Positions 1 to 8,392 of a stretch of DNA of 64,000 nt are shown piece by piece (position 1 is the stretch's first letter; every line of letters starts with the position of its first letter). This stretch comes from Actinomycetota bacterium (GTDB lineage: Bacteria > Actinomycetota > Acidimicrobiia > Acidimicrobiales > Iamiaceae), in the NCBI GenBank assembly GCA_019639075.1, contig JAHBSO010000001.1:124001-188000 (forward strand), in the 5' to 3' direction. The notes under the pieces were generated by a model, which was not told the DNA's origin, searched no databases, and was given only the letters and a program-made list of their open reading frames with translations. Both the position numbers and the translations under genes were made by a program.

Positions 1-2
1 GC

Positions 3-224
3 ATCCTGGAGATCCCGGTCGACGTCTGGATCGACGGTGACGGCCTGGTCCGCAAGATGGTCATGGAGATGGACCTGTCCGAGGTGGAGAGCGACGGCGT
101 CAGCATGGACGGTGCCTCGATGGCGATCACCGTCGAGATGTACGACCTCGGCGAGCCGGTCGACGTCGAGATCCCGGACCCGTCCGAGGTCCAGGAGCTG
201 GACGCCAGCCTGCTCGGCGACTGA
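3..224 (+). CDS. C-terminal end of a probable lipoprotein (partial)
   Basis: An open frame enters from the left edge and ends at TGA 222-224, giving 73 residues of a C-terminus. It alternates short hydrophobic and acidic stretches (PVDVWIDGDGLVRKM, then VEIPDPSEVQEL). That is the pattern of the last strands of LppX/LprG-like or DUF-type lipoproteins, where a D-x-DGLVRR-like turn precedes an amphipathic strand. The N-terminus, signal peptide and lipobox lie outside the window, so the family is only a guess. Strongly acidic composition fits a secreted protein. The next gene is convergent, 21 bases away. Confidence 0.45.
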   Translation: MLEIPVDVWIDGDGLVRKMVMEMDLSEVESDGVSMDGASMAITVEMYDLGEPVDVEIPDPSEVQELDASLLGD

Positions 225-245
225 CCCCGCGGCCGTGCCGGTCGC

Positions 246-941
246 TCAGCGACCGGCCAGCCAGTTCGGCAGGTCCCTGATCGTCTCGAGCACGTCGACC
301 GCGCCGTCGTGGTCGACGTGCTCGTGCGCCCAGGTGACGTGGTACGGGACGTGCACGGCGTGGCCGCCGATCTCGAGGACGGGCAGCACGTCGGAGCGCA
401 CGGAGTTCCCGACCATCGCGAAGCGGTCGGGACCGATGCCCATCGATGCCACCACCCGCCGGTAGGTCGCGGGGTCCTTCTCCGACACGATCTCCATCCG
501 CTCGAAGTGCCGGGACAGGCCCGAGGCGGCGATCTTGCGCTCCTGGTGGTGCAGGTCGCCCTTGGTGACCAGCAGCAGGCGGAACCCGTCGGCCGTCAGG
601 GCCGTGAGGGTCTCGTCGACCCCGTCGATCACGTCGACCGGGTGGTCGAGCATCGTGCGTCCGGCGGCGAGGATCTGACCGATCTCCTCGACGCCGATCG
701 CGCCCTCGGTGATCTCGATCGCCGCCTCGACCATGGAGAGCGTGAACCCCTTGATGCCGTAGCCGTAGCGCTCGAGGTTCCGGTGCTCGACGTCCACGAG
801 GCGGGCGGCGACGTCCTCGTCGTCGGGGACGTACCGGGCGACGAGCTCGCGGAAGCGGCGCTCGGTCCGCTCGAAGTACACCTCGGAGTGCCAGAGCGTG
901 TCGTCGGCGTCGAGGGCGACGACCTCGACCGTCGAGCTCAC
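246..941 (-). CDS. HAD-family hydrolase
   Basis: A haloacid-dehalogenase-type phosphatase of about 231 residues. Motif I, DADDTLW, sits near residues 11-17 with the nucleophile and acid/base aspartates. Motif II is the LLLVTKGD strand, motif III a lysine in the IVSEKDP stretch, and motif IV the MVGNSVRSDV segment. A helical cap lies between motifs I and II (residues 20-110). The substrate is unknown; small phosphoesters are usual. GTG 939-941 overlaps the stop of the upstream thioesterase gene by four bases (GTGA), indicating translational coupling. A GTG two codons earlier (947) is the alternative start. Confidence 0.85.
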   Translation of the reverse strand: MSSTVEVVALDADDTLWHSEVYFERTERRFRELVARYVPDDEDVAARLVDVEHRNLERYGYGIKGFTLSMVEAAIEITEGAIGVEEIGQILAAGRTMLDHPVDVIDGVDETLTALTADGFRLLLVTKGDLHHQERKIAASGLSRHFERMEIVSEKDPATYRRVVASMGIGPDRFAMVGNSVRSDVLPVLEIGGHAVHVPYHVTWAHEHVDHDGAVDVLETIRDLPNWLAGR

Positions 942-1315
942 CGGCACTTGTCGAGGAACCGCTCCCGGTCGACGACGGCACGCGTGATCTTGCCGGCGGC
1001 CACCAGGCCGCGGCCGTCGTTGACCGACACGGAGAAGACGAGGCGCCGGCCCTCGACCTTCTCGAGCTTGGCGTCGACCTTCACGACGTCGCCGACCGCG
1101 GTGGGGTTGACGTGGTCGAGCTGGACCCGCATGCCCACGGTGGTCTCACCGGCGGCCAGCTTGCCGTCGACGGCCTTCCGGGCCGCCTCCTCGCACAGCG
1201 CGGCGATGCGGGGGGTCGAGAGGACGGCGACGTCACCCGAGCCCATGGCGATCGCCGTGTCGGCGTCGCCGACGACGAGCTCGGTGTGGCCGACGAGGCC
1301 GGGTTCCAACTGCAC
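938..1315 (-). CDS. Thioesterase-family (hot-dog fold) protein
   Basis: A 125-residue single hot-dog protein of the fluoroacetyl-CoA thioesterase-like type. The order is right for the fold: an N-terminal strand (GLVGHTELVV), a long central helix (ISTPRIAALCEEAARKAV region), then TTVGMRVQLDHVNPTAVGDVV with the conserved histidine/asparagine strand. FlK-like members hydrolyse acyl-CoA thioesters; the substrate here is not evident. The GTG start lies 6 bases from a TATCGT -10 element shared with the divergent tldD gene, so the transcript is probably leaderless. It is coupled to the downstream HAD gene. Confidence 0.75.
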   Translation of the reverse strand: MQLEPGLVGHTELVVGDADTAIAMGSGDVAVLSTPRIAALCEEAARKAVDGKLAAGETTVGMRVQLDHVNPTAVGDVVKVDAKLEKVEGRRLVFSVSVNDGRGLVAAGKITRAVVDRERFLDKCR

Positions 1316-1320
1316 GTCGT

Positions 1321-1327
1321 TACGATA
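1321..1327. promoter_or_regulatory. Symmetrical -10 element shared by divergent genes
   Basis: The 7-mer TACGATA reads TACGAT on the plus strand (9 bases before ATG 1336) and TATCGT on the minus strand (6 bases before GTG 1315). One AT-rich patch could serve as the -10 box in both directions and give near-leaderless transcripts for both tldD and the thioesterase gene. No good -35 box is seen on either side. Confidence 0.5.
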
Positions 1328-1335
1328 AGCCGCCC

Positions 1336-2784
1336 ATGGTGGCCCTGGCGAAGCCGGAGGTCACCGACCCGCACGACCGCGAGAAGGGCCTGCCCGTGAT
1401 CGACGACGCCTTGGTGTCCACCGCACTCGACGCCGCCCTGCGCACGGGTGGTGAGTTCGCGGAGGTCTTCGTGGAGGACCGGCGGTCCTCCTCCGGCCGC
1501 CTCGACGACGGCCGCATCGAGGAGCTCGGCTCGGGCCGGAGCCGGGGTGCCGGGATCCGGGTGGTGTCGGGCGACACCACCGGCTTCGCCCACACGGCCG
1601 ACCTCTCCGAGGCCGGCCTCCTCGCCGCGGCGACGGCCGCGGCGGCCGCGGCCCGCGGGGGCGGCGGCGGGGTCCGCACCGTCGACCTCGACCGCACCGC
1701 CACCAGCCCGCAACCGGTCACCACCCGCCCGGAGGACGTCGCCAAGACCACCAAGGTGGAGCTGCTGCGCCGCGCCGACGAGGCGGCCCGCTCGGCGGGC
1801 GACGCGATCCGGCAGGTCTCCGCGTCCTACGGCGACAGCCGGCGTCGGTTCCTCGTGGCCAACTCCGACGGCCTGCTCACCGGCGACGACCAGACCCGCA
1901 CGCTCTTCGTCGTCGGCGTGGTGGCGTCGGGCGACACCGGGATGCAGACGGGGCGGCGTTCGGTCGGCCACACCATGGGGTTCGAGCTGTTCGACCGCTA
2001 CCACGTCGAGGACCTGGCCCGCGAGGCGGCCGCGCAGGCCATCACCAAGCTGTCGGCCCGTCCGGCCCCGAGCGGCGCGCTGCCGGTCGTGATCGGCCCG
2101 GGCGGTGGTGGCGTCCTGTTCCACGAGGCCTGCGGCCACGGCCTGGAGGCCGACCACATCCAGAAGGACGTCTCGGTGTTCGCCGGCCGGGTCGGCGAGC
2201 TCGTCGCCTCGCCGCTCGTCACGATCGTCGACGACGGCGCCATGCCGAACGAGTGGGGCACCTTCACCGTCGACGACGAGGGCACCCCCGCCCAGCGCAA
2301 CGTGCTCATCCAGGACGGCGTGCTCACCGACTTCATGTGGGACCGCCTCCGGGCCCGCAAGGAGGGCCGCCCCCTGTCGGGCAACGGTCGCCGGCAGAGC
2401 TACCAGCACCTGCCCATGGTGCGGATGACCAACACCTACCTCACCAACGGCGAGACCGACCCGGCCGACATCCTGGCGGACACGCCGTCGGGGGTGTACG
2501 TGACCCACCTCGGCGGCGGTCAGGTCAACACCGCCACCGGCGACTTCGTGTTCGGCATGACCGAGGCGTACCTGATCGAGGACGGCCGCATCACCGAGCC
2601 CCTCCGCGAGGGCAACCTGATCGGCAACGGTCCGAAGGTCCTCGAAGCCATCGACGCCGTGGGGAACGACTTCGCCATGGGCCCGCCCGGGTCGTGCGGC
2701 AAGGACGGCCAGAGCGTGCCGGTCGGCGACGGCGTGCCCACCCTGCGGGTCACCGAGCTGACCGTCGGCGGGACCGCGGCGTGA
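1336..2784 (+). CDS. tldD: TldD, metalloprotease TldD/TldE subunit D
   Basis: Catalytic subunit of the TldD/TldE heterodimeric zinc protease, which cleaves unfolded peptides inside the cell and in other bacteria matures some peptide antibiotics. The signature HEACGH (His263 to His268, then LEAD) carries the HExxxH zinc ligands. The C-terminus (GSCGKDGQSVPVGDG and PTLRVTELTVGG) is typical of TldD. The product is 482 residues from ATG 1336, which sits 9 bases after a TACGAT -10 box. GTG 1396 with a GAGAAGGG Shine-Dalgarno 7 bases upstream is an attractive alternative (462 residues). The stop overlaps the pmbA start (GTGA). Confidence 0.93.
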   Translation: MVALAKPEVTDPHDREKGLPVIDDALVSTALDAALRTGGEFAEVFVEDRRSSSGRLDDGRIEELGSGRSRGAGIRVVSGDTTGFAHTADLSEAGLLAAATAAAAAARGGGGGVRTVDLDRTATSPQPVTTRPEDVAKTTKVELLRRADEAARSAGDAIRQVSASYGDSRRRFLVANSDGLLTGDDQTRTLFVVGVVASGDTGMQTGRRSVGHTMGFELFDRYHVEDLAREAAAQAITKLSARPAPSGALPVVIGPGGGGVLFHEACGHGLEADHIQKDVSVFAGRVGELVASPLVTIVDDGAMPNEWGTFTVDDEGTPAQRNVLIQDGVLTDFMWDRLRARKEGRPLSGNGRRQSYQHLPMVRMTNTYLTNGETDPADILADTPSGVYVTHLGGGQVNTATGDFVFGMTEAYLIEDGRITEPLREGNLIGNGPKVLEAIDAVGNDFAMGPPGSCGKDGQSVPVGDGVPTLRVTELTVGGTAA

Positions 2785-4121
2785 GCGAGCTGCTCGACAT
2801 CGCCGACCGCGTCGTCGCCCTCGCCCGGCCCGGCGAGGAGGTCGAGGTCGTCGTCGGCCGGTCGACCTCCACCGAGGTCCGGGTGTACGAAGGCGCGGTC
2901 GAGGAGTTCTCCTCGGCCACCTCGGCCGGCATCGGCGTGCGGGTCGTCGCCGGCCACCGGCAGGGCTTCGCGCACGCCGGCAGCCTCGACGACGACGTGC
3001 TGGCCGAGACGCTCGCCGAGGCCCGGGACAACGCCACCTTCGCCACCGAGGACGAGTGGCTCGGCCTGGCCGAGCCCGACGGCGTCCCCGTTCCGGACCT
3101 CGACCTCTACCGCGAGGGGCTCGCCGAGGTGCCCGCCGAGGCGAAGATCGACCTGGCCATGGCCCTCGAGCGCGCCGTGCGGGCCGCCGACCCCCGCATC
3201 TCGGGGATCGACGCCGCCGACTTCGCCGACGGCATCTCCGAGGGCGCGGTGGTCACCACCACCGGCATCCGGTCGGTCAGCCGCGACGCCAACTGCTACC
3301 TGTCGGTGTCGTGCCTGGCGTCGGACGGCGACGACACCCAGACCGGGTTCGGGTTCTCGGTCGGGCGCACGCTCGAGGAGCTCGACGTCGACGCCGCGGC
3401 GGGCGACGCGGCGATGCGCGCCACCCGGCTGCTGGGCGCGACCAAGCCGGCGAGCGGTCGGGTGACCGTCGTGCTCGACCCGTACGTCACGGCCCAGTTC
3501 CTCGGCATCATCGGCTCCACCCTGTCCGGCGAGGCCGTCCTGAAGGGTCGGTCGCTGTTCGCCGACCGCCTGGGCGAGGAGGTGGCCGCATCGTCGATCA
3601 CCCTGATCGACGATCCCACGAACCCGTTGGCCTACACGGCGTCGGAGACCGACGGCGAGGGGTTGGCGTCCCGCCGCAACGTGCTGATCGAGGGCGGCCG
3701 CCTGGAGAAGTTCGTCCACAACGCGTATACGGCCCGTCGCTCGGGCACGACCTCCACCGGCAACGCCGTGCGAGGCTTCGCCTCAACTCCGGGCGCCGGC
3801 TGCCGGGCGCTGTCGCTCGTTCCCGGCACCGCCACCCAGGAGGAGCTGCTCACCCAGGTCGGCGAGGGCGTCCTCGTCAGCTCGGTGTCGGGCCTGCACT
3901 CCGGCGTCAATCCGGTGTCGGGCGACTTCTCGACCGGCGCGCAGGGCCTGCGCATCACCGGGGGCGAGCTCGGCGCACCGCTGCGCGAGTTCACGATCGC
4001 CTCGACGCTCCAGCGCATGCTGGCCGAGGTCGCGGCGGTGGGCGGCGACCTCGAGTGGCTGCCGATGCGGGCCGCCGGCCTGAGCCTGGTGGTGCACGAC
4101 GTCACCCTCTCCGGTTCCTGA
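2781..4121 (+). CDS. pmbA: PmbA/TldE, metalloprotease TldD/TldE subunit E
   Basis: A 446-residue partner of TldD. It has the same overall fold (N-terminal VRVYEGAVEEFSSATSAG, central RLLGATKPASGRVTVVLDPY, C-terminal SGDFSTGAQGLRITGG) but lacks the HExxxH zinc site, as expected for the non-catalytic E subunit. Start GTG 2781 overlaps the tldD stop in GTGA, so the two subunits are made together. The open frame extends far upstream within tldD, but that extension has no family similarity and is not translated product in my view. Confidence 0.92.
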   Translation: MSELLDIADRVVALARPGEEVEVVVGRSTSTEVRVYEGAVEEFSSATSAGIGVRVVAGHRQGFAHAGSLDDDVLAETLAEARDNATFATEDEWLGLAEPDGVPVPDLDLYREGLAEVPAEAKIDLAMALERAVRAADPRISGIDAADFADGISEGAVVTTTGIRSVSRDANCYLSVSCLASDGDDTQTGFGFSVGRTLEELDVDAAAGDAAMRATRLLGATKPASGRVTVVLDPYVTAQFLGIIGSTLSGEAVLKGRSLFADRLGEEVAASSITLIDDPTNPLAYTASETDGEGLASRRNVLIEGGRLEKFVHNAYTARRSGTTSTGNAVRGFASTPGAGCRALSLVPGTATQEELLTQVGEGVLVSSVSGLHSGVNPVSGDFSTGAQGLRITGGELGAPLREFTIASTLQRMLAEVAAVGGDLEWLPMRAAGLSLVVHDVTLSGS

Positions 4122-4169
4122 TCCCGCGGTGGCGCCGCGAGTGGTAGCGGGCGTGGCAGGGTGTCGGCC

Positions 4170-4988
4170 GTGTCGATCCTCGAAGCGGTCGTCCTCGGCA
4201 TCGTCCAGGGGCTGACCGAGTTCCTGCCCATCTCGAGCAGCGGTCACCTGCGGATCGTCCCGGCGCTGTTCGGCTGGGACGACCCGGGTGCCGCGTTCAC
4301 CGCGGTGATCCAGCTCGGGACCATGGCCGCGGTGGTCATCTACTTCTGGAAGGACCTGTGGCGGATCGCCGGCGCATGGCTGGCGTCGCTCGTCGATCGC
4401 GAGCGCCGGAGCGACCTCGACGCCCGCATGGGCTGGTACCTGATCGTGGCGACGGTCCCGATCGCCGTGTTCGGTCTCCTTTTCTCCGACCAGATCGAGT
4501 CGGGCGCCCGCGACCTCCGGCTGATCGCGTCGACGTTGATCCTGTTCGGCCTGATCATGCTGTGGGCCGAGAAGGTGGACGCCCGCCGCAAGACGATGGA
4601 GGACATCGACACCCGCGACGGGGTCACGATCGGCCTGGCCCAGTCCTTCGCGCTGATCCCCGGGGTGTCGCGCTCGGGATCGACGATCACCGCCGGCCTC
4701 TTCCTCGGCTACTCCCGGGCCGACGCTGCCCGGTTCTCGTTCCTCCTGTCGATCCCGGCGGTCGTGCTGTCGGGGCTCTACCAGCTGAAGGACATCGGCG
4801 ACGGAGGCGTCGGCGTCGCCCCCACGGTGATCGCGGCGATCGTGTCCTTCGTGGTCGGCTACGCGGCGATCGCCTGGCTGCTGCGGTGGCTGGCCGGTCA
4901 CAGCATCGTGGTGTTCGTCGTGTACCGGGTGGCGTTGGGGCTGCTCGTGTTCGCACTTCTGGCCACGAACGTCATCGACGCTCGCTGA
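4170..4988 (+). CDS. uppP: Undecaprenyl-diphosphate phosphatase UppP
   Basis: Integral membrane phosphatase (BacA family) that converts undecaprenyl pyrophosphate to the monophosphate carrier needed for peptidoglycan and other wall polymers; it also gives bacitracin tolerance. Both catalytic blocks are present: GLTEFLPISSSGHL near the N-terminus and GVSRSGSTIT mid-protein. About seven hydrophobic helices follow the family topology. GTG 4170 gives the usual VSILEAVVLGIVQG start with GGCAGG upstream; GTG 4161 would add three residues. The stop overlaps the convergent SAF gene by 17 bases. Confidence 0.95.
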   Translation: MSILEAVVLGIVQGLTEFLPISSSGHLRIVPALFGWDDPGAAFTAVIQLGTMAAVVIYFWKDLWRIAGAWLASLVDRERRSDLDARMGWYLIVATVPIAVFGLLFSDQIESGARDLRLIASTLILFGLIMLWAEKVDARRKTMEDIDTRDGVTIGLAQSFALIPGVSRSGSTITAGLFLGYSRADAARFSFLLSIPAVVLSGLYQLKDIGDGGVGVAPTVIAAIVSFVVGYAAIAWLLRWLAGHSIVVFVVYRVALGLLVFALLATNVIDAR

Positions 4989-5613
4989 CGACGGTCACCG
5001 TGGCGAGCGCCGTCGCCTCGACCACCTCGCCGACCTCGTCGGCGTCGACCGCCACGACCACCGCGTCGTCCTGGACCGCGGTGACCGTGGCGTCGTCGTC
5101 GATGCGTCGGGTGGTCGGGCGGCCGGCGGCCAGGCTCGGCTCGTAGGTCGCCCACAGCGACACGCGGTCGCCGACGGTCAGCTGCGGTCGGACGCCCGGC
5201 GTGGGCACGGCGATCTCCGGTCGGGCCACCCCGTCGCTCGCGGCCCGCACGGTGGCGCTGGTGACGGGTTCACCGGCGGCGCGGTCGTCGGGAGCGGTGG
5301 CCCCGACCGGCATCTCGGCGGGTGACGAGAGCGCCCCGTCGGGCACCAGGCCGACGGGCCACCTCCGGACCTCGACCGCGTCGGCCAGCGGCTCGCCGGC
5401 CCGTACGGGGCGGGTCGTGACGAGGACCGGCTCGCCGGCGCCCCAACGGGCCCGGTCGCGCTCGGCGCGACCCACGGCGGCGGCGACGAACGCGGCCAGG
5501 GAGATCGAGAGCACGGCGACGACGGCCCACCGGCCGACGCTGCGGGGCGACGCCGGCCGCCGGCGGTGCAGGGGCACCCGGCTGCGGGCGGGGGAGGGGC
5601 GTGGACGTCCCAC
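4972..5613 (-). CDS. SAF-domain protein, CpaB/FlgA-like
   Basis: A 213-residue protein with a basic N-terminal tail (residues 1-26), one membrane helix (about 27-49) and an extracytoplasmic SAF domain (about 62-130: EPVLVTTRPVRAGEPL, then GEPVTSATVR). The rest is beta-rich, with a VGDRVSLWATYEP segment as in RcpC/CpaB-type Flp pilus assembly proteins. No pilus genes are nearby, so a pilus role is only one possibility. GTG 5613 has a GAGGAG ribosome site six bases upstream. It is probably co-transcribed with fmdB, 78 bases upstream. Confidence 0.7.
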   Translation of the reverse strand: MGRPRPSPARSRVPLHRRRPASPRSVGRWAVVAVLSISLAAFVAAAVGRAERDRARWGAGEPVLVTTRPVRAGEPLADAVEVRRWPVGLVPDGALSSPAEMPVGATAPDDRAAGEPVTSATVRAASDGVARPEIAVPTPGVRPQLTVGDRVSLWATYEPSLAAGRPTTRRIDDDATVTAVQDDAVVVAVDADEVGEVVEATALATVTVVSERR

Positions 5614-5691
5614 GGAACGCTCCTCGGGAAGGGGAGGGGTCGGTGGGAAGGCGGGGCCGAGGCTAGAGCGCCCCGACGGGTGGCACCAGGG

Positions 5692-6057
5692 TCAGTCCGA
5701 GGACCCCGACGACCCGGAGCCCGAGCTGCTCGCCGCACCCGACGAGCTGGCCGCGGGGGTCGACGAGCCGGTCGACTCCTTGGAGCTGCTCGACGAGCTG
5801 GAGGACCCGCCGTCGGACGATCCGCCGCCGGAGGATCCGGCGTCGGAGGATCCCGAGGAGCCCGCGCCGCCGCCGGAACCGGAGCGGCTGTCGGTCTTGT
5901 AGAAGCCGCCGCCCTTGAAGGTGATGCCGACGGTGCCGAACACCTTCTTGAGGGTCCCGCCGCACTCGGGACACTCGGTGAGCGAATCGTCGGAGAACGA
6001 CTGGACGATCTCGAAGCCGTGATCGCAGTCCTTGCAGCGGTACTCGTAGGTCGGCAT
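5692..6057 (-). CDS. FmdB-family zinc-ribbon protein
   Basis: A 121-residue protein starting MPTYEYRCKDCDHGFE. Cys8/Cys11 and Cys29/Cys32 (CPECGG) form a zinc ribbon, followed by the GITFKGGGFYKTD block that defines the FmdB/CxxC_CxxC_SSSS family. The last 60 residues are almost entirely Ser/Gly/Asp, a low-complexity tail common in the family. Its role is unresolved; it was first seen with formamidase genes and is often called a regulator. AGGA precedes ATG 6057. Confidence 0.88.
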   Translation of the reverse strand: MPTYEYRCKDCDHGFEIVQSFSDDSLTECPECGGTLKKVFGTVGITFKGGGFYKTDSRSGSGGGAGSSGSSDAGSSGGGSSDGGSSSSSSSSKESTGSSTPAASSSGAASSSGSGSSGSSD

Positions 6058-6190
6058 GGGTCCTCGGGACGAACGGCGTTAGCAGTCGAAGGGGTCGAGT
6101 GCCAGTGTAGGGGCGGCCGGGGGGATCCGGTCCAGGTGTGGTCGGGCGGGCGCGACGGATCCGCAGGTCACGTGCGCGAGAATCCCGGAC

Positions 6191-7081
6191 GTGACCACCA
6201 CCACACATGTCAACAAGGCCGTCATCCCCGCCGCCGGCTTCGGTACCCGGTTCCTGCCCGCCACCAAGGCGCAGGCCAAGGAGATGATGCCGATCGTCGA
6301 CAAGCCGGTGATCCAGTACATCGTCGAGGAGGCGGTGGCCGCCGGCATCGACGACATCCTGATCATCACCGGCTACACGAAGCGGTCGATCGAGGACCAC
6401 TTCGACCGGCAGTTCGAGTTGGAGCAGGCGCTCATCGAGACCGGCAAGGACAAGGAGCTCGCCGAGGTGGTCGGCCTGGCGTCGCTCGCCAACATCCACT
6501 TCGTCCGCCAGGGCGAGCGACTCGGCCTCGGTCACGCGATCGCCGTCGCCCGGAACCACGTCGGCGACAACCCGTTCGTGGTCATGCTCGGCGACGAGTT
6601 CATGGCGCCGCGGACGAACCTGCTCACCGAGATGATCCAGACCCACAGCCAGTACGGGCGGTCGGTCCTCGCGCTCCAGGAGGTCGCCGAGGACGAGATC
6701 TCCCGGTACGGCTGTGCCAAGCCCGAGCGCATCTCCGACAGGCTCATCCAGATCCTCGACATCGTGGAGAAGCCGCAGCCGTCGGAGGCACCGTCGAACC
6801 TCGCGGTCATGGGTCGCTACGTCTTCACCCCCGAGATCTTCGACAAGCTCGAGCAGGTCCAGCCGGGGGTGGGTGGCGAGATCCAGCTCACCGACGCCAT
6901 CGCCATGCTGCTGGCCGACCAGGCCGTCTACGGCGTGACCTTCGACGGCGGCCGCTACGACACCGGCACCGTGCCCGCCTACCTGGAGACCATCGTCGAG
7001 CTCGCGCTCGAACGCGAGTCCCTGCGCGAGGAGTTCGGCGACTTCCTGATCGAGGCGCTCCAGCGCCACGGCCGCCTCTGA
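6191..7081 (+). CDS. galU: UTP--glucose-1-phosphate uridylyltransferase GalU
   Basis: Makes UDP-glucose from UTP and glucose-1-phosphate for wall and exopolysaccharide precursors. The nucleotide-binding start KAVIPAAGFGTRFLP with TKAQAKEMMPIVDKP (activating lysines) is complete, and FVVMLGDEF supplies the metal-binding aspartate. GGEIQLTDAI and the RYDTGTVPAYLE C-terminal block match the family. At 296 residues it is full length. In many actinobacteria galU sits beside molybdopterin and glpR genes, and the order galU-moaC-glpR-like here keeps that neighbourhood. Confidence 0.96.
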   Translation: MTTTTHVNKAVIPAAGFGTRFLPATKAQAKEMMPIVDKPVIQYIVEEAVAAGIDDILIITGYTKRSIEDHFDRQFELEQALIETGKDKELAEVVGLASLANIHFVRQGERLGLGHAIAVARNHVGDNPFVVMLGDEFMAPRTNLLTEMIQTHSQYGRSVLALQEVAEDEISRYGCAKPERISDRLIQILDIVEKPQPSEAPSNLAVMGRYVFTPEIFDKLEQVQPGVGGEIQLTDAIAMLLADQAVYGVTFDGGRYDTGTVPAYLETIVELALERESLREEFGDFLIEALQRHGRL

Positions 7082-7104
7082 GGTCCCGGCCCGTCCGGCG
7101 CTCC

Positions 7105-7110
7105 TAGACT
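7105..7110 (+). promoter_or_regulatory. -10 box of moaC (leaderless type)
   Basis: TAGACT ends 6 bases before ATG 7117 and no ribosome site is present, so transcription should begin at or next to the start codon. Confidence 0.45.
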
Positions 7111-7116
7111 TCGCCC

Positions 7117-7620
7117 ATGCCCGAACGCCTCACACACCTCGACCCGCTCGGCCGGGCGCGCATGGTCGACGTCTCGCCGAAGGAACCCTCGCCCCGGCGG
7201 GCGGTCGCGAAGGGTCGGGTCTACATGCAGCCCGAGACCACGGCACTCGTCGCCCGTGGCTCGATCGGCAAGGGCGACGTGCTCAACGTGGCCCGGGTGG
7301 CGGGCATCCAGGCCGCCAAGCGCACCGCCGACCTGATCCCCCTGTGCCACCCGCTGCTGGTCGGGTCGGTGCTGGTCAACTTCAACATCGAGGACACGTT
7401 CGTCGAGATCGAGGCCCACGTGGACACCGTCGACCGCACCGGCGTCGAGATGGAGGCGCTCACCGCCTGCTCGGTCGCCGCGCTCACGATCTACGACATG
7501 TGCAAGTCGGCGGACCGCTCGATGACCATCGGCGACATCGCGCTCTGGGAGAAGACCGGCGGTCGGTCCGGCACCTACCGCCGGACGGCCTCCGAACCGG
7601 AGCTCGACCTCGGCCTCTGA
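7117..7620 (+). CDS. moaC: Cyclic pyranopterin monophosphate synthase MoaC
   Basis: Second enzyme of molybdenum cofactor synthesis; it converts the MoaA product 3',8-cyclo-7,8-dihydroGTP to cyclic pyranopterin monophosphate. The diagnostic blocks are LIPLCHPL (active-site pocket), VEMEALTACSVAALTIYDMCKS and the C-terminal GGRSG. At 167 residues it is full length. No other cofactor genes are in the window, so the rest of the pathway lies elsewhere. It is probably transcribed from its own leaderless promoter although only 35 bases separate it from galU. Confidence 0.96.
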   Translation: MPERLTHLDPLGRARMVDVSPKEPSPRRAVAKGRVYMQPETTALVARGSIGKGDVLNVARVAGIQAAKRTADLIPLCHPLLVGSVLVNFNIEDTFVEIEAHVDTVDRTGVEMEALTACSVAALTIYDMCKSADRSMTIGDIALWEKTGGRSGTYRRTASEPELDLGL

Positions 7621-7645
7621 CGGCCTCCGGCGGGATGGCGACCGG

Positions 7646-7667
7646 CCACGTGAACGTGGTCACGTGG
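7646..7667. other. Stem-loop after moaC
   Basis: CCACGTGA and TCACGTGG form a perfect 8-bp stem around a 6-base loop, 26 bases after the moaC stop. It could be a weak terminator or a processing site. The remaining 200 bases up to 7876 hold only shorter palindromes (for example GACGAT-c-ATCGTC) and no gene that I can support. Confidence 0.4.
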
Positions 7668-7875
7668 GGCGTTCCCGAAGGTGCACGGCGCGCGGGTTCG
7701 TAGTAGAACCGTAACAACCGACGCCTCCCCGTCACCTGACGATCATCGTCGGGGGTCCGCGGGGTGGTGGCACCCAGCTCTCCCCGATGCCGAACGTGCT
7801 CCTCGCCCCATCCACCTGCCGCACCGGCGAGATGGGTACGTTCGGTGGAACGACGAAGGCAGGACAGGAACGCCC

Positions 7876-8358
7876 ATGAACCTCCTCCTCCTCTCCATCG
7901 CAGTCGCCTGGGTCGGTGTCGGCGCCCACGCCCTGCTGCGACGGCACCGCAACGGTCGTCCGCACAACTCGGTGCTGTCGTTCCGTGAGCAGCTGTCGAC
8001 CCTCGAGCGGGCGGCGCCGGGTTCGATGCTGCGGGCCGGAGGTGACTCGTCCGCCTCGGGGGTCGTGCCGATCCTGCCGCCCGTCACGTCGTCGGTGCGC
8101 CGTCGTCGCGAGGTGCTCGTGGGGCTCCTCGGCGCCACCGCCTTCACCTTCCTGCTCTTCCTGGTCGCCGGCGGCGCCTTCACCGGCTTCCTGTTCGTGG
8201 TCTCCGCCGGCGCCCTCGGCGCCTACGTCTACGCGCTGCGCCAGATGCAGCTCCGCAAGTTGGAGCGCTCGGCGAAGGTCCGGGCCCTGCCCCTTCCCGC
8301 GGTGGCCGACGCCGCCGCGCCGGCCCTCGCCGGGCTGCCGCAGGCTGCCACCAACTGA
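7876..8358 (+). CDS. GlpR/SepX-like membrane protein
   Basis: A 160-residue protein with an N-terminal membrane helix (MNLLLLSIAVAWVGVGAHALL) followed by an arginine-rich stretch and NSVLSFREQLSTLER. After a flexible linker come two more helices (about 84-103 and 106-125) and a positively charged tail. This layout, and the position after galU and a molybdopterin gene, match the GlpR/SepX family, where GlpR anchors the MoeA-like protein Glp and affects FtsZ-dependent division in corynebacteria and streptomycetes. Here the MoeA-like partner is absent and moaC is present. The call rests on layout and synteny. AGGACAGGA precedes ATG 7876; the frame is open to 7681 without support. Confidence 0.6.
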   Translation: MNLLLLSIAVAWVGVGAHALLRRHRNGRPHNSVLSFREQLSTLERAAPGSMLRAGGDSSASGVVPILPPVTSSVRRRREVLVGLLGATAFTFLLFLVAGGAFTGFLFVVSAGALGAYVYALRQMQLRKLERSAKVRALPLPAVADAAAPALAGLPQAATN

Positions 8359-8392
8359 TCCTGGAGGCCCTCGGCCCGCTGCCGAAAACCTC

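Noticed and set aside
127..2508. Long open frames antisense to the HAD, thioesterase and tldD genes.
   Set aside because: Arg/His/Gly-rich translations without motifs are typical shadows in very GC-rich DNA; the opposite strand carries complete recognised proteins.
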